64,000 nucleotides of DNA, from the NCBI GenBank assembly GCA_036770305.1, contig DAIPJL010000001.1:4433-68432 (forward strand), given 5' to 3'. Source of the stretch: UBA6144 sp036770305 (GTDB lineage: Bacteria; Bdellovibrionota; Bacteriovoracia; Bacteriovoracales; Bacteriovoracaceae). Positions 26,445 to 37,340 of the stretch are shown in pieces. A program made the position numbers and the translations under genes. Position 1 is the stretch's first letter; each line of letters starts with the position of its first letter. The notes beneath the pieces were generated by a model. The model saw nothing but the letters and a program-made list of their open reading frames with translations, had not been told where the DNA came from and searched no databases.

Positions 26445-26657
26445 CTAGAATTCGTCGGTGTCGTACTCGGCTTGCATGACGTGCTTAACTTTCGCAGCGG
26501 CGATCTCACGCAGAGCAGTTACGATTTCTTTGTTACGAGACTTCACTTCGGCGTCGGCGCCTTCGCGCAGCTGCTTCACGCGCTTAGCGGTGAGGTGAAC
26601 GAGTTCGTAGCGGTTTTCGACGTTTTCAAGGCAGTCTTCGACGGTCACGCGGGCCAT
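26445..26657 (-). CDS. rpoZ: RNA polymerase omega subunit
   Basis: Omega assists assembly of the beta' subunit of RNA polymerase. The 70-residue product begins MARVTVEDCLENVENRYELVHLT, the classical omega N-terminus, and contains REIAAAKV. It has its own promoter and a following hairpin, so it is a single-gene unit here, not joined to gmk or spoT as in many other bacteria. Confidence 0.95.
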   Translation of the reverse strand: MARVTVEDCLENVENRYELVHLTAKRVKQLREGADAEVKSRNKEIVTALREIAAAKVKHVMQAEYDTDEF

Positions 26658-26693
26658 GGGGACCTCATAGTCTAATAGGGTTGAGAACCCTCA

Positions 26694-26722
26694 TTTTTAG
26701 AAGCTTGCGCCGCTCTTGTCAA
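26694..26722 (-). promoter_or_regulatory. Promoter of rpoZ
   Basis: On the minus strand a perfect TTGACA (26717-26722) is 17 bases from TAAAAA (26694-26699). The predicted leader carries a small hairpin, AGGGTT-GAG-AACCCT on the plus strand (26677-26691), and a TGAGGT ribosome site before the ATG at 26657. Confidence 0.6.
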
Positions 26723-26728
26723 AAGAAA

Positions 26729-28558
26729 CTATTGATACATCGCTTCAATTTGATCGGCAAAGTGCTGGAGGACCACTTTGCGACGGATTTTGAGGCTTGG
26801 CGTTAGAAAGTTCCCAGTCCCGAACTCCTCAGGGGCGATGATGAACTTCTTAATCGATTCGTACTGGGCAAGACTCTGGTTGGCGGCGTCGATGTCGGCC
26901 TGAATGAGCTCACGGATTTTTTCATGCCGGGCCAGTTCGGCGACGCTGAACTCGGGAGAGATCCCGAGTGCCTCGAGCTTCGGAAGGAAGCGCTCCTTCT
27001 CGATGGCGATCACCGCCGTGAGGAACTTGCGCTTGTCGCCGATGACCACCGCCTGCGTGATGTGCTTCTGCGCCTTCAGAAGATTTTCGATCTTCTGCGG
27101 GGCCACGTTCTTCCCGCCGCTGGTGATGATGATGTCTTTCTTCCGGTCAGTGATCTTGAGGTAGCCTTCGAGCGTGAAGTGGCCGATGTCGCCGGAGCGG
27201 AACCATCCGTCCTCGGTGAAGGCCTCGGCCGTCGCCTGTGGGTTCTGGTAGTACTCGCGGAACATCGCTTCGCTCTTGATGAGGATCTCGCCGTCGTCGG
27301 CGAAGCGGAACTCGACGTCCCCCATGGGCCTGCCGACGGTCCCGGCCACCTGCCGCGAGAGCGGGTTGAGCGAGCACGGCGCCACCGTCTCCGTGAGGCC
27401 ATAGCCCTCGAGCACCGTGAGGTTCGCGTAGCGCAGGAAGCTGATGATCTCCGGCGCCAGCGGTGCGCCCCCGGAGACGAAGTAACGGACCTTACCGCCG
27501 AAGCGCTGGTAGATCTGGTTGAACACCACTCGCTGCGCGGCCTTGTAGGCGAGCAGTTCGCCGGCGCCCGGAGAGCGATCCGAGTCGATCTTCTCGAAGT
27601 ACGCCTTCGCGGCTTGCACCCCGATCTTGAAGGCCTGCTGCTTCCACAGCGGCGCCGCCTCGACGCCCTCGAAGATCTTGGCGTAGATCTTCTCGAAGAC
27701 GCGCGGCACGGCCAGCATGATCGTGGGCCGCACGAGCTGGAGGTTTTCGGTGAGCTTCTCGAGGCCCTCGGCGTAGACGCTCTGCCAGCCGAAGACTAAG
27801 GGGAGGAGCGAGTCGCAGCGGCCCAGGACGTGGGAGAGCGGCAGGAAGGTGAGCGTGCGGTCCTCGGGGCCGAAGGCGCCCTTGATGAAGCTGTGGACGT
27901 TGTGGAGCATCGTCGCGAAGGCGTTGTGCGTGATCACCGCGCCCTTCGGTTCCCCAGTGGTGCCGGAGGTGTAGATGATCGAGGCGACGTCCTCGGGCCG
28001 CTGCTGGCGGATGCCCTCGCGGAAGAAATCCGGGTGCGCGCGCAGCTCGTCCTGGCCTTCGCGCAGCAGGTCCCGGTAGTTCGCGTAGCTGATCTGGTTG
28101 CGGAACTTCTTCTTGGTCTCCTCGCCTAAGTCCGACAGGCCGACGATGAGCTTCAGCTCGCCGAGCTCCGCGAGGTGCGGGACGAGCTTCTCCATCTGCG
28201 CGTCGTTCTCGACGACGAGGACGCTCGCGCCCGAGTGCCGCAGGATGTACGTGACCTCGGGCCCGAGGTAGCTCGGGTACACCGGCACGACGGCGGCGCG
28301 GCCGCACATCACCGCGAGGTCGCAGAGGTGCCAGTCCTTCGAGGTCTGCGCGAGGATCGCCACGCGGTCGCCGACGGCCATGCCGTGCTTGTGGAGCGCC
28401 AGCGCGAGCTGCTCGATGGCCTGCGCGTAGGCCTTGAAGTTCATCGACTTCACCTCCTGCGCTTCGATCCACCCAAGGGCGTCGGCGTGGGGCGTGAGCT
28501 GGAGGCGCTTGAGCAGGAGCTGGCCGATGGTTTTTTCTTTCATAGGAGTGCGATCCAA
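26729..28558 (-). CDS. Long-chain acyl-CoA synthetase, AMP-forming
   Basis: This enzyme activates fatty acids to acyl-CoA through an acyl-adenylate. The 609-residue product shows the AMP-binding P-loop YTSGTTGEPKG (near residue 196), the substrate region LPLSHVLGR, VLEGYGLTETV, the ATP-contacting GDIGHFTLEGYLKITDRKKD, and the C-terminal lysine domain. It belongs to the FadD15-like long-chain class by the conserved FLPLSH and SGGAPL sequences. The start is taken as TTG 28558, which has GGGAGAAA just upstream; ATG 28543 lacks a ribosome site. It is followed by rpoZ with a separate promoter. Confidence 0.92.
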   Translation of the reverse strand: MDRTPMKEKTIGQLLLKRLQLTPHADALGWIEAQEVKSMNFKAYAQAIEQLALALHKHGMAVGDRVAILAQTSKDWHLCDLAVMCGRAAVVPVYPSYLGPEVTYILRHSGASVLVVENDAQMEKLVPHLAELGELKLIVGLSDLGEETKKKFRNQISYANYRDLLREGQDELRAHPDFFREGIRQQRPEDVASIIYTSGTTGEPKGAVITHNAFATMLHNVHSFIKGAFGPEDRTLTFLPLSHVLGRCDSLLPLVFGWQSVYAEGLEKLTENLQLVRPTIMLAVPRVFEKIYAKIFEGVEAAPLWKQQAFKIGVQAAKAYFEKIDSDRSPGAGELLAYKAAQRVVFNQIYQRFGGKVRYFVSGGAPLAPEIISFLRYANLTVLEGYGLTETVAPCSLNPLSRQVAGTVGRPMGDVEFRFADDGEILIKSEAMFREYYQNPQATAEAFTEDGWFRSGDIGHFTLEGYLKITDRKKDIIITSGGKNVAPQKIENLLKAQKHITQAVVIGDKRKFLTAVIAIEKERFLPKLEALGISPEFSVAELARHEKIRELIQADIDAANQSLAQYESIKKFIIAPEEFGTGNFLTPSLKIRRKVVLQHFADQIEAMYQ

Positions 28559-28666
28559 ATTTCTCCCGCAGCGGGGAAAGAATATCTTTGCGTAGGACTC
28601 TAGTTTAAGCGATTCTCGGGCCTTAGCTCAAGCGCGGCGTGGTTTGCCGCTTGCAAGCCTGCGAGC

Positions 28667-28900
28667 ATGGAAAAAATCATCGTGCTCTCGCGCTGCCGCA
28701 GAACTCGTCGCAAGACCGGCGCCGTCGGCGTCTTCGGCTTCCAGGGATTCTACCGCGGCCAGCGCATCCGGCGCCTCGAGCTCACGGCTCCGGATACGGG
28801 AGAGTTTCACTCTGGTGAGGACTACCTGCTCTTCGTGGCCGTGAGGGACGTCGTTGCGGAGGTGCTCTACGGCGACGTGCTGCGCGTGCGCCGGCTCTAG
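28667..28900 (+). CDS. Small conserved-looking protein, unknown function
   Basis: A 77-residue basic protein (begins MEKIIVLSRCRRTRRKTG). Codon use matches the high-GC host genes at third positions throughout, which supports real coding. It is mostly beta-strand-like (EDYLLFVAVRDVVAEVLYGDVLRV), compatible with a small barrel fold, but no family is recognised. It starts with ATG 28667, has no strong ribosome site, and overlaps the convergent gene's end by 4 bases. Confidence 0.6.
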   Translation: MEKIIVLSRCRRTRRKTGAVGVFGFQGFYRGQRIRRLELTAPDTGEFHSGEDYLLFVAVRDVVAEVLYGDVLRVRRL

Positions 28901-29289
28901 CCGCCGGTGGAGACCGCCACGTGGTCGCCGACGATGAACTGATCGAGGTCGAGCACCGGCACGTCGTCTTTCATCTTGTGGAGCACGGTGATGGCCGCCT
29001 CGTCGCTGGTGTGGATCACCTTGAGCTCACCGATCTTCACGCGGTAGTTCACGCGCTTGCGGTTGTCGTAGGGGTCGAGCACGGAGATCACGCGGAACAC
29101 GTCGAGGAGCGTGCCCTTCTTGAGGCCCTGGCCCGTGCCCATGTTCACGTAGAAATTCTTCTTGATGACCTGCTCGTCGGTGCCCATCGGGAGGTCCTGG
29201 GCGACGCTGTAGATCAGGTAGGAGCGCGCGTGGCTCGCGCGCGGGGAGAGTGTGAGGAAAAGAACGAAAATTACCAACAGCGCCTTCAT
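28897..29289 (-). CDS. Exported protein of unknown function
   Basis: A 130-residue exported protein: signal peptide (MKALLVIFVLFLTLSPRASHA), then a beta-rich domain with KKNFYVNMGTGQGLKKGTLLDVFR and VKIGELKVIH, resembling small barrel domains in FlgT- or lipoprotein-type envelope proteins (hypothetical similarity). ATG 29289 with AAGGTGGT upstream is preferred over an earlier in-frame codon at 29334. It ends convergent with the small plus-strand gene. Confidence 0.75.
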   Translation of the reverse strand: MKALLVIFVLFLTLSPRASHARSYLIYSVAQDLPMGTDEQVIKKNFYVNMGTGQGLKKGTLLDVFRVISVLDPYDNRKRVNYRVKIGELKVIHTSDEAAITVLHKMKDDVPVLDLDQFIVGDHVAVSTGG

Positions 29290-29349
29290 CGTGACCACCT
29301 TGCAGGGAGGAGGCATTGTGGGGCTTGTCGGCAAATTTATCCGGGGTCT

Positions 29350-29383
29350 TTAAGGCGGGAACCCGCTCGGGCCCCCGCCTTAA
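29350..29383 (-). terminator. Hairpin after the peptide-binding lipoprotein gene
   Basis: TTAAGGCGGG (29350-29359) pairs with CCCGCCTTAA (29374-29383) in a perfect 10-base stem; the 14-base loop holds a further CCCG/CGGG pairing. It starts 4 bases beyond the gene's stop on the minus strand. There is no real T tract, so it may be a 3'-end stabiliser or a weak terminator. Confidence 0.5.
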
Positions 29384-29386
29384 CCG

Positions 29387-31110
29387 TCACTTTTCGTCGG
29401 TTAAGTTAAAGTACTTAGTATTATTGAAGATGATGTCCGAGTAGCGGAAGTTCTTCACCTTGCTCTGGGTGAGCGTGTAGCTGCGCGTGTAGTAGAGCAT
29501 CACCCAGGGGAGGTCGCGGTGCAACTCCGCCTCGAGCTCCTCCATGAGCTTGTGCTTCTCGGGTCCTTCTTCCATGACGCTCACGCGGTTGAAGATGTTG
29601 TCCACCTTCGCGTTGGAGTAGAAAGAGGCGTTCGGGCCTGGCGGGAAGTTGTTCGAGGTGAGGAGTTGCAGGATGTTCTCCGCGTCCGGGTAGTCGACCA
29701 CCCAGCCGCCGTGCCAGAACTGCAGCTCGCCGCGCCGGGAGCGCTCGAGGAACACCGGGAAGGAGTTGAGGTTCGGCTTGGCAGGGATGCCCATCGCGCG
29801 CAGTTCCTGCACCACGAACTCCGCCATCTGGCGCTGGAGCGTCGAGTTGCCGCGCACGTCGAAGGTGATCTCCGGCAGGCCCTTGCCGTTCGGGTAGCCG
29901 GCCTTCGCCAGCAGTTCCTTCGCCTTCGCGAGGTCGTAGCGGTAGGGCAGCTCCGCCGACGGGTTATAGCCCGGCACCCCCGGCGGGTAGATCGAATTCG
30001 CCTTCTGGCCGGTGTTGTTGGTGAAGAGCTTGATGAACTTCTCGACGTCGATGCCGTGGGAGATGGCCTGGCGGAGCGTGAGATTTTTTCCGACAACGGG
30101 GTCCTTCATGTTGAAGGCGAGCCACCAGTAGATGAGCGTCGGCGCCACCTGGAGCTTCACGTTCTTGCCCTTGAGCTCGGCGTTGAGCTTGCCGTCGCGG
30201 TCGAGCGCGGCTTCGTAGTAGTCCTTCGTGAGCGAGAGCACGTCGATCTTGCCGCCGAGGAAGTTCAACCAGCTGGTCTGCTGCTCCTTCATCACCACCA
30301 TGGAAACGCGGTCGACGAAGGGGAGTTTTTTCCCCGCGTCGGTGAGGAGGCCCTGTTCGTTGGCGAAGCGGTCGCCCTGCGAGGGGTAGCTGCTCGAGAC
30401 GTAGCCCGGGAAGCGCTCGAAGATCGCCTGCTGGTTCGGGTTGTAGTCGACGAGCACGAAGGGGCCGGTGCCGACCATCGCCATGTTCAGATCGTTCTTG
30501 AAGTGGCGCACGGCTTCGGCGGGCACGGGAGAGGTGAAGGTCATCGCCAGCGAGAAGAGCAGCTGCGGGAAGGGCTTCGTGAGCCGGATGACGAGCGTGT
30601 GCTTGTCCGGCGTCTCGAGGCCCGACACCGCGGTGGTGAAGAGCGCCTCGAAGTCATCCTTCACCTTGGTGCGCCAGTCGTCGAGGCCCTGGATGCGGTT
30701 CTCGAAGAGCCACCAGCCCTTCCCTTGCGTCGGGACGAAGGCCTGGCGCTTGATCGCCATGACGATGTCCTGCGCCTCCACCACGCGGTCGGGAGCGAGG
30801 AAGCTCTGCGGGTGGTAGGGAATGTTCTTCTTGAGCTTGATGGTGATCTTCTTGCCGCCCTCTTCGAAGATCGGCATCTCCTCGGCGAGCAGGGGCCGCA
30901 GCTGATACGGGCGCTTGAGGTACTCGTACTCGTAGAGCGTCTCGTAGGAGTTCGCCACCACGGGGGCGCAGACCGTGTCGTAGCAGCCGGCCGGGTCGAT
31001 GGTCGAGAGTTCCGAGGAGAGCGAGAGACGTAGCTCCTTGAGCGACTTCTCTTTCTTCTGCGTGCACGCGGCGAAGAGAAGGAGGGAAGAGCAAGCGAGA
31101 AGAATGCGCA

Positions 31111-31114
<4 letters not shown>
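29387..31114 (-). CDS. Peptide/nickel-type (family 5) solute-binding lipoprotein
   Basis: A 575-residue extracytoplasmic binding protein of ABC importer family 5 (DppA/OppA type). The N-terminus is a lipoprotein signal with Cys17 in LLFAACTQ. The family pattern is visible: LSTIDPAGCYDT, the two-lobed middle, VVAPTLIYWWLAFNMKDPV, LRQAISHGID and ELLAKAGYPNGKGLPEIT. It overlaps the alaS stop by 4 bases (ATGA) and is co-transcribed with it. No permease or ATPase genes follow, so the transport partners must be encoded elsewhere or the protein acts as an orphan sensor or binding factor. Confidence 0.9.
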
Positions 31115-33723
<2,609 letters not shown>

Positions 33724-33796
33724 AAAACCTCTCTCTCATTTCGAGGCTTTGAGGCTATCACGCTCAGACGGGTTGTTGCTAGTCCTGTGCGGCGAG

Positions 33797-34261
33797 TTAT
33801 GCCATCGCCGCATCGACGGCGCGCTTCACTTCATCGTAGCCGTGGCCGCGGGCGATGAGGTAGCGGCAGACCTTCTCTCGTAGCTTCATGCGGCCCTCCC
33901 GGTCCGCGGGAATCTCCCGGCCGCGCAGCTTCTTTTCCACCAGGCGGGCGATGCTTTCGCCGCTGCCCTGGCCCATGTCTTCGCGCCACTCGGTAAGTTC
34001 TTCGCGGGTGAAGGTGAGCTCTTCCTGGGAGCCGCGCCGCTGGATCATCGTGTCGGAGTAGCCCTTGGCGATCCAGCGCCGCGCTAGCAGACGTTTGTAC
34101 TCGCCCTCGCGCAGGTAGTTCTTCTCCTGCAGCTTGGCGATGGTCTCGTCGATCTCCGCGGGAGCGAACTCCTTGAGCCGCAGCTTCTGGCGCAGCTTGA
34201 AGGCCGAGTAGTCTTGCCCGGAGAGGAGGTAGAGGGAGTACTGGTACGCAGATTGAGTCAT
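33797..34261 (-). CDS. recX: RecA regulator RecX
   Basis: RecX binds RecA filaments and limits their activity. The 154-residue product has the family's three-helix repeats: YLLSGQDYSAFKLRQKLRLKEF, then YLREGEYKRLLARRWIAKGYSD, and a basic C-terminus KVCRYLIARGHGYDEVKRAVD. It sits directly downstream of recA but behind a strong intrinsic terminator that fills the gap, so it should be expressed mainly by read-through, as known for several recA-recX pairs. alaS follows. Confidence 0.9.
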   Translation of the reverse strand: MTQSAYQYSLYLLSGQDYSAFKLRQKLRLKEFAPAEIDETIAKLQEKNYLREGEYKRLLARRWIAKGYSDTMIQRRGSQEELTFTREELTEWREDMGQGSGESIARLVEKKLRGREIPADREGRMKLREKVCRYLIARGHGYDEVKRAVDAAMA

Positions 34262-34263
34262 GG

Positions 34264-34290
34264 TAAAAAAAGGGGCCCCGAAGGGCCCCT
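34264..34290 (-). terminator. Rho-independent terminator between recA and recX
   Basis: On the minus strand AGGGGCCC (34283-34290 complement) pairs with GGGCCCCT (34271-34278 complement) around a four-base loop, then a T run corresponding to TAAAAAA-A at 34264-34270. It ends the recA transcript only a few bases before the recX start. Confidence 0.9.
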
Positions 34291-34294
34291 GTGC

Positions 34295-35410
34295 TTACTG
34301 AACTTTCTTGCCCTTGGCAGGCTTCGCCTCGACTTCGTCCTTGATCTCGCCGGTGCTCATGTCGACCTTGCTGATCTCGCTCGGCTTGGCGATGCCGTGC
34401 TTGGCGAGGACCTTCTGGCGGATCTCGTCCATGATCGCGGCGTTCTCCTTGAGGAACACCTTCGACTGCTCGCGGCCCTGGCCGATCTTCTGGTTATTGT
34501 AGGAGTACCAGGCGCCGGCCTTCTCGACGATGCCTTCGTTGGCGGCGACGTCGAGGAGGTCACCGGTCTTCGAGACGCCTTCGCCGTACATGATGTCGAA
34601 CTCGACTTCCTTGAACGGAGGCGCAACCTTGTTCTTCACGATCTTCACGCGCGTGCGGGAACCGGTGACGGTCTCGCCGTCCTTGATGGCGCCGATGCGG
34701 CGGATGTCCATGCGGACGGAGGCGTAGAACTTGAGCGCGTTACCGCCGGTGGTGGTCTCGGGGTTACCGAACATCACGCCGATCTTCATACGCAGTTGGT
34801 TGATGAAGATCACGGTGCAGTTCGAGCGCGAGATGGAGCCGGTGAGCTTGCGCAGGGCCTGGCTCATGAGGCGCGCTTGAAGACCCATGTGGGAGTCGCC
34901 CATTTCGCCTTCGAGCTCGGCCTTCGGCGTGAGCGCGGCGACCGAGTCGACGATGAGCAGGTTCACGGCGCCCGAGCGCACCAGCATGTCGGCGATTTCC
35001 AGGGCCTGCTCGCCCGAGTCGGGCTGCGAGATGAGCGTGTTCGGGATGTCCACGCCGAGCTTGGCGGCGTAGGAGGTGTCGAGGGCGTGTTCCGCGTCGA
35101 CGAAGGCGACGGTGCCGCCCATGCGCTGGCACTCCGCTGCGATGTGAAGAGTCATGGTGGTTTTACCGGAAGACTCCGGGCCGTAGATTTCGATGATGCG
35201 GCCTTGTGGGATGCCGCCGATGCCCAGGGCCAGATCAAGGCCGAGTGCTCCAGTCGAGATTGCGGGGATCTTCTCTTCAACTTGTTCCGTGCCCAGGCGC
35301 ATGATGGCGCCTTTGCCGAATTGCTTCTCAATACTTGAGAGCGCCAGCTCGAGAGCTTTCTTTTTATTTGTAGCGTCAGTGCTGTTTTCGAACGATGAAT
35401 TGAAGGCCAT
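34295..35410 (-). CDS. recA: Recombinase A
   Basis: RecA drives homologous recombination and SOS induction. The 371-residue product carries Walker A GPESSGKTT (about 77-84), VDAEHALD, LLIVDSVAALTPKAELEGEMGD, QALRKLTG, FINQLRMKIGVMFGNPETTTGG and the usual acidic/basic C-terminal tail ending KAKGKKVQ-like. ATG 35410 behind a GGGGAGAC site is preferred; upstream in-frame codons extend into an operator-like region. The upstream 140 bases carry a perfect palindrome, an 11-base tandem repeat and an inverted repeat (separate entries). recX follows past a terminator; pgpA is upstream on the same strand. Confidence 0.97.
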   Translation of the reverse strand: MAFNSSFENSTDATNKKKALELALSSIEKQFGKGAIMRLGTEQVEEKIPAISTGALGLDLALGIGGIPQGRIIEIYGPESSGKTTMTLHIAAECQRMGGTVAFVDAEHALDTSYAAKLGVDIPNTLISQPDSGEQALEIADMLVRSGAVNLLIVDSVAALTPKAELEGEMGDSHMGLQARLMSQALRKLTGSISRSNCTVIFINQLRMKIGVMFGNPETTTGGNALKFYASVRMDIRRIGAIKDGETVTGSRTRVKIVKNKVAPPFKEVEFDIMYGEGVSKTGDLLDVAANEGIVEKAGAWYSYNNQKIGQGREQSKVFLKENAAIMDEIRQKVLAKHGIAKPSEISKVDMSTGEIKDEVEAKPAKGKKVQ

Positions 35411-35484
35411 GAATGTCTCCCCTTGTATCAATAAAATCGGAGGTGTGTGTTCTTTCACGCTAACACCCCCTAGCGTTAGTGCCA

Positions 35485-35496
35485 AGGGAATTCCCT
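35485..35496 (-). promoter_or_regulatory. 12-base perfect palindrome upstream of recA
   Basis: AGGGAATTCCCT is perfectly self-complementary and lies 75 bases before the recA start. An imperfect inverted repeat (CACGCTAAC ... GTTAGTG, 35456-35482) is adjacent. These are candidate repressor sites; they do not match the TTACN3GTAA SOS box reported for Bdellovibrio LexA. Confidence 0.45.
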
Positions 35497-35498
35497 GC

Positions 35499-35520
35499 AA
35501 ATTTACGGAAAATTTACGGA
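35499..35520 (-). repeat. Two abutting 11-base direct repeats upstream of recA
   Basis: AAATTTACGGA occurs twice without a gap (35499-35509 and 35510-35520). One helical turn per unit suggests a two-site regulator on one DNA face, next to the palindrome above. An AGTCAA (TTGACT on the minus strand) at 35530-35535 could serve as -35 just upstream, but no good -10 follows at standard spacing. Confidence 0.55.
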
Positions 35521-35522
35521 TG

Positions 35523-35544
35523 CCTAAGAAGTCAAAAACTTAGG
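35523..35544 (-). other. Inverted repeat between pgpA and recA
   Basis: CCTAAG (35523-35528) and CTTAGG (35539-35544) form a 6-base stem with a 10-base loop, 9 bases past the pgpA stop on the minus strand. No T run follows there; it may be a weak pgpA end or part of the recA control region. Confidence 0.35.
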
Positions 35545-35552
35545 TCATCTGA

Positions 35553-36044
35553 CTAGCTGCGATAGAAAAAATAGGACGCAAGTTTGACAAAAATACCCGC
35601 GTACACGCCTGACACCACATCATCGAGAATAGTGCCCCAGCCGTTTTTCACCTGCTGATCGAAATAAGAAGCGGGCCAAAATTTTACGATGTCGAAGAAA
35701 CGAAACGCAGCGAAGGCCAGGGCCCACCAGAAGAAATTCTGAGGCCCGGCGACGAACCAGGTGATCGCCATACCGATCACCTCATCCACTACGATCCATT
35801 GCGGATCAGAAACTTTTTCTTCTCTCTGGGTTTTGTCCGCCAAAACGCAGGCGAGCACGGTCATCACGGTGAGGAGAGTAACGCTCAACCACTCGGGCGG
35901 CGCGAGTAAGCTCCACGCGTAGATGAACGGGAGCGCCGCGAGTGTGCCGAATGTTCCGGGAGCTTTTTTTGCGCGACCCGCGCCAAACCATGAAAGATAC
36001 ATGATCGTGAGGGTGTGCCCAAGCTTGTGTCTTTGCTCTTTCAT
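35553..36044 (-). CDS. pgpA: Phosphatidylglycerophosphatase A
   Basis: PgpA dephosphorylates phosphatidylglycerol phosphate in the inner membrane, the last step of phosphatidylglycerol synthesis. The 164-residue length is normal. It shows LSWFGAGRAKKAPGTFGTL near the N-terminus, several membrane segments, the signature WIVVDEVIGMAITW and FRFFDIVKFWPASYFD with GTILDDVVSGVYAG. ATG 36044 gives the natural start; a longer in-frame reading to 36305 overlaps the divergent gene and is rejected. The divergent gene begins within 45 bases. Confidence 0.93.
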   Translation of the reverse strand: MKEQRHKLGHTLTIMYLSWFGAGRAKKAPGTFGTLAALPFIYAWSLLAPPEWLSVTLLTVMTVLACVLADKTQREEKVSDPQWIVVDEVIGMAITWFVAGPQNFFWWALAFAAFRFFDIVKFWPASYFDQQVKNGWGTILDDVVSGVYAGIFVKLASYFFYRS

Positions 36045-36086
36045 GGCATCTAGGTTAGCTTTTCTCGATCGTACTAGCCAGCAACC

Positions 36087-37337
36087 TTGGGAACCGTGAT
36101 TGTGACTAACCGCCCCGATTACCTTCGGCAGCATCTCTTCAACTGGGAAACCTTTGATCTGGTCTGCAGCGGCAAGTCCTCGCTCGATGCAAAAAACTAC
36201 CTCACGGAAATGTATGGCCCTGACCAGGTCTACGACTTCCTCGTGGGCTACGGCTTCGATCTGAAGAATCCGGTAGAAAGCGCCGAGCTCTTCGGGATCT
36301 ACCAAGAGGCCCTGCAGTTCATCAAGCGCTACTTCCTGCGCGAGGGGAACTCCGAGGGCCTCGAGCTCTCGGTGCCGAGCTTTCTCTTCACGCTCACGGA
36401 CATCTCCGAGCTCTTCTTGCTCGCCACGGGGAACCCGAGCCGCAAGAAGAACGTCGAGGAAGCCCTATGGGCGGGCGTTGTTCTGAAAGTCATGCACACG
36501 ATTCTCCACGCCGACAAGGATCTCCGGTACCGCTACTTTAGCGTGATCCAGCAGCAGATCTTCGACCGCTTCTACAAGTACGTGCACCGGGACGAGAACA
36601 ACCAGCTGCTGCTGAAGAACGACGCGGGCTTCGAGATCCCGCTCTTGGACTTTCAGACCAAAGCGAAGAAGACCCGCGAGTCGATCATCATCAAGCTGCT
36701 GCACAAGCAGGAGAACGTCGCCGAGGAGCTCTTCGACCGGATCGGCGTGCGCTTCGTCACCAAGACGAAGGTGGACTCGCTGCGGGTGCTGAAGTTCCTC
36801 GTCACGAACTACGTCGTGATGATCAACAACATCAAGCCGAGCCGCTCGCAGAACACCCTCGTCGACCTGCGCCTTCTGAAGCAGCGCTCGCAGGGCCTTT
36901 TGAAGCGCACGCTGCGCGAGCAGTGGAACGAAGAGCGCTACCTCCAGGAGCTCGCTCAGCTCGTCGAGCACTGCGTGCCCGGCGGCACCGGCTCCGACCG
37001 CAACGAGCACACCTCGAACGAGTACCGCGCCATCCACTTCACGGGTCGACAGCTCATCAAGTACCGCAACCCCTTCATGGCCCACTTCAACGAAGTCCGC
37101 AAAATGGCCTCGCTGGACCGCGAGCAGCCGCTGGCCCGGGAGCTCCTCGCGCTCGACACCACCCCGATCTCGCGCGACGTGCGCTTCTTCTATCCCTTCG
37201 AAGTGCAGATCACCGACGAGCAGAGCCACCAGCAGAACACGCAGGGCGAGGCGAGCCACCAGGAGTACAAGCGCTCGCAGGTGAAGTCGGCCATGCGCCG
37301 GATCTTCAAGCCGCTCATCGAGCTCAAGGGGCTCTAG
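36087..37337 (+). CDS. Divergent RelA/SpoT-like nucleotidyltransferase-fold protein
   Basis: A 416-residue soluble protein. Residues about 190-400 resemble the (p)ppGpp synthetase fold: a Lys/Arg-rich helix KAKKTRESIIIKLLHK, then FDRIGVRFV (D217, in place of the synthetase metal Asp), NEYRAIHF (Y313, H317) and FEVQITDEQ (E372), in the order and rough spacing of RelA/SpoT synthetases. The N-terminal 190 residues are helical and lack the HD hydrolase motif. A possible match is the uncharacterised TIGR04552-type family of deltaproteobacteria; that recollection is not verified. Start is ambiguous (TTG 36087, GTG 36096 or GTG 36102). It is divergent from pgpA. Confidence 0.6.
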   Translation: MGTVIVTNRPDYLRQHLFNWETFDLVCSGKSSLDAKNYLTEMYGPDQVYDFLVGYGFDLKNPVESAELFGIYQEALQFIKRYFLREGNSEGLELSVPSFLFTLTDISELFLLATGNPSRKKNVEEALWAGVVLKVMHTILHADKDLRYRYFSVIQQQIFDRFYKYVHRDENNQLLLKNDAGFEIPLLDFQTKAKKTRESIIIKLLHKQENVAEELFDRIGVRFVTKTKVDSLRVLKFLVTNYVVMINNIKPSRSQNTLVDLRLLKQRSQGLLKRTLREQWNEERYLQELAQLVEHCVPGGTGSDRNEHTSNEYRAIHFTGRQLIKYRNPFMAHFNEVRKMASLDREQPLARELLALDTTPISRDVRFFYPFEVQITDEQSHQQNTQGEASHQEYKRSQVKSAMRRIFKPLIELKGL

Positions 37338-37340
37338 CGC

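Noticed and set aside
26230..26448. 72-codon plus-strand frame over the hairpin after rpoZ
   Set aside because: Encodes across a perfect hairpin and the pilin promoter, no ribosome site, no family.
35411..35552. LexA box TTACN3GTAA before recA
   Set aside because: Repeats contain TTAC and GTAA halves on different strands but not in the required arrangement.
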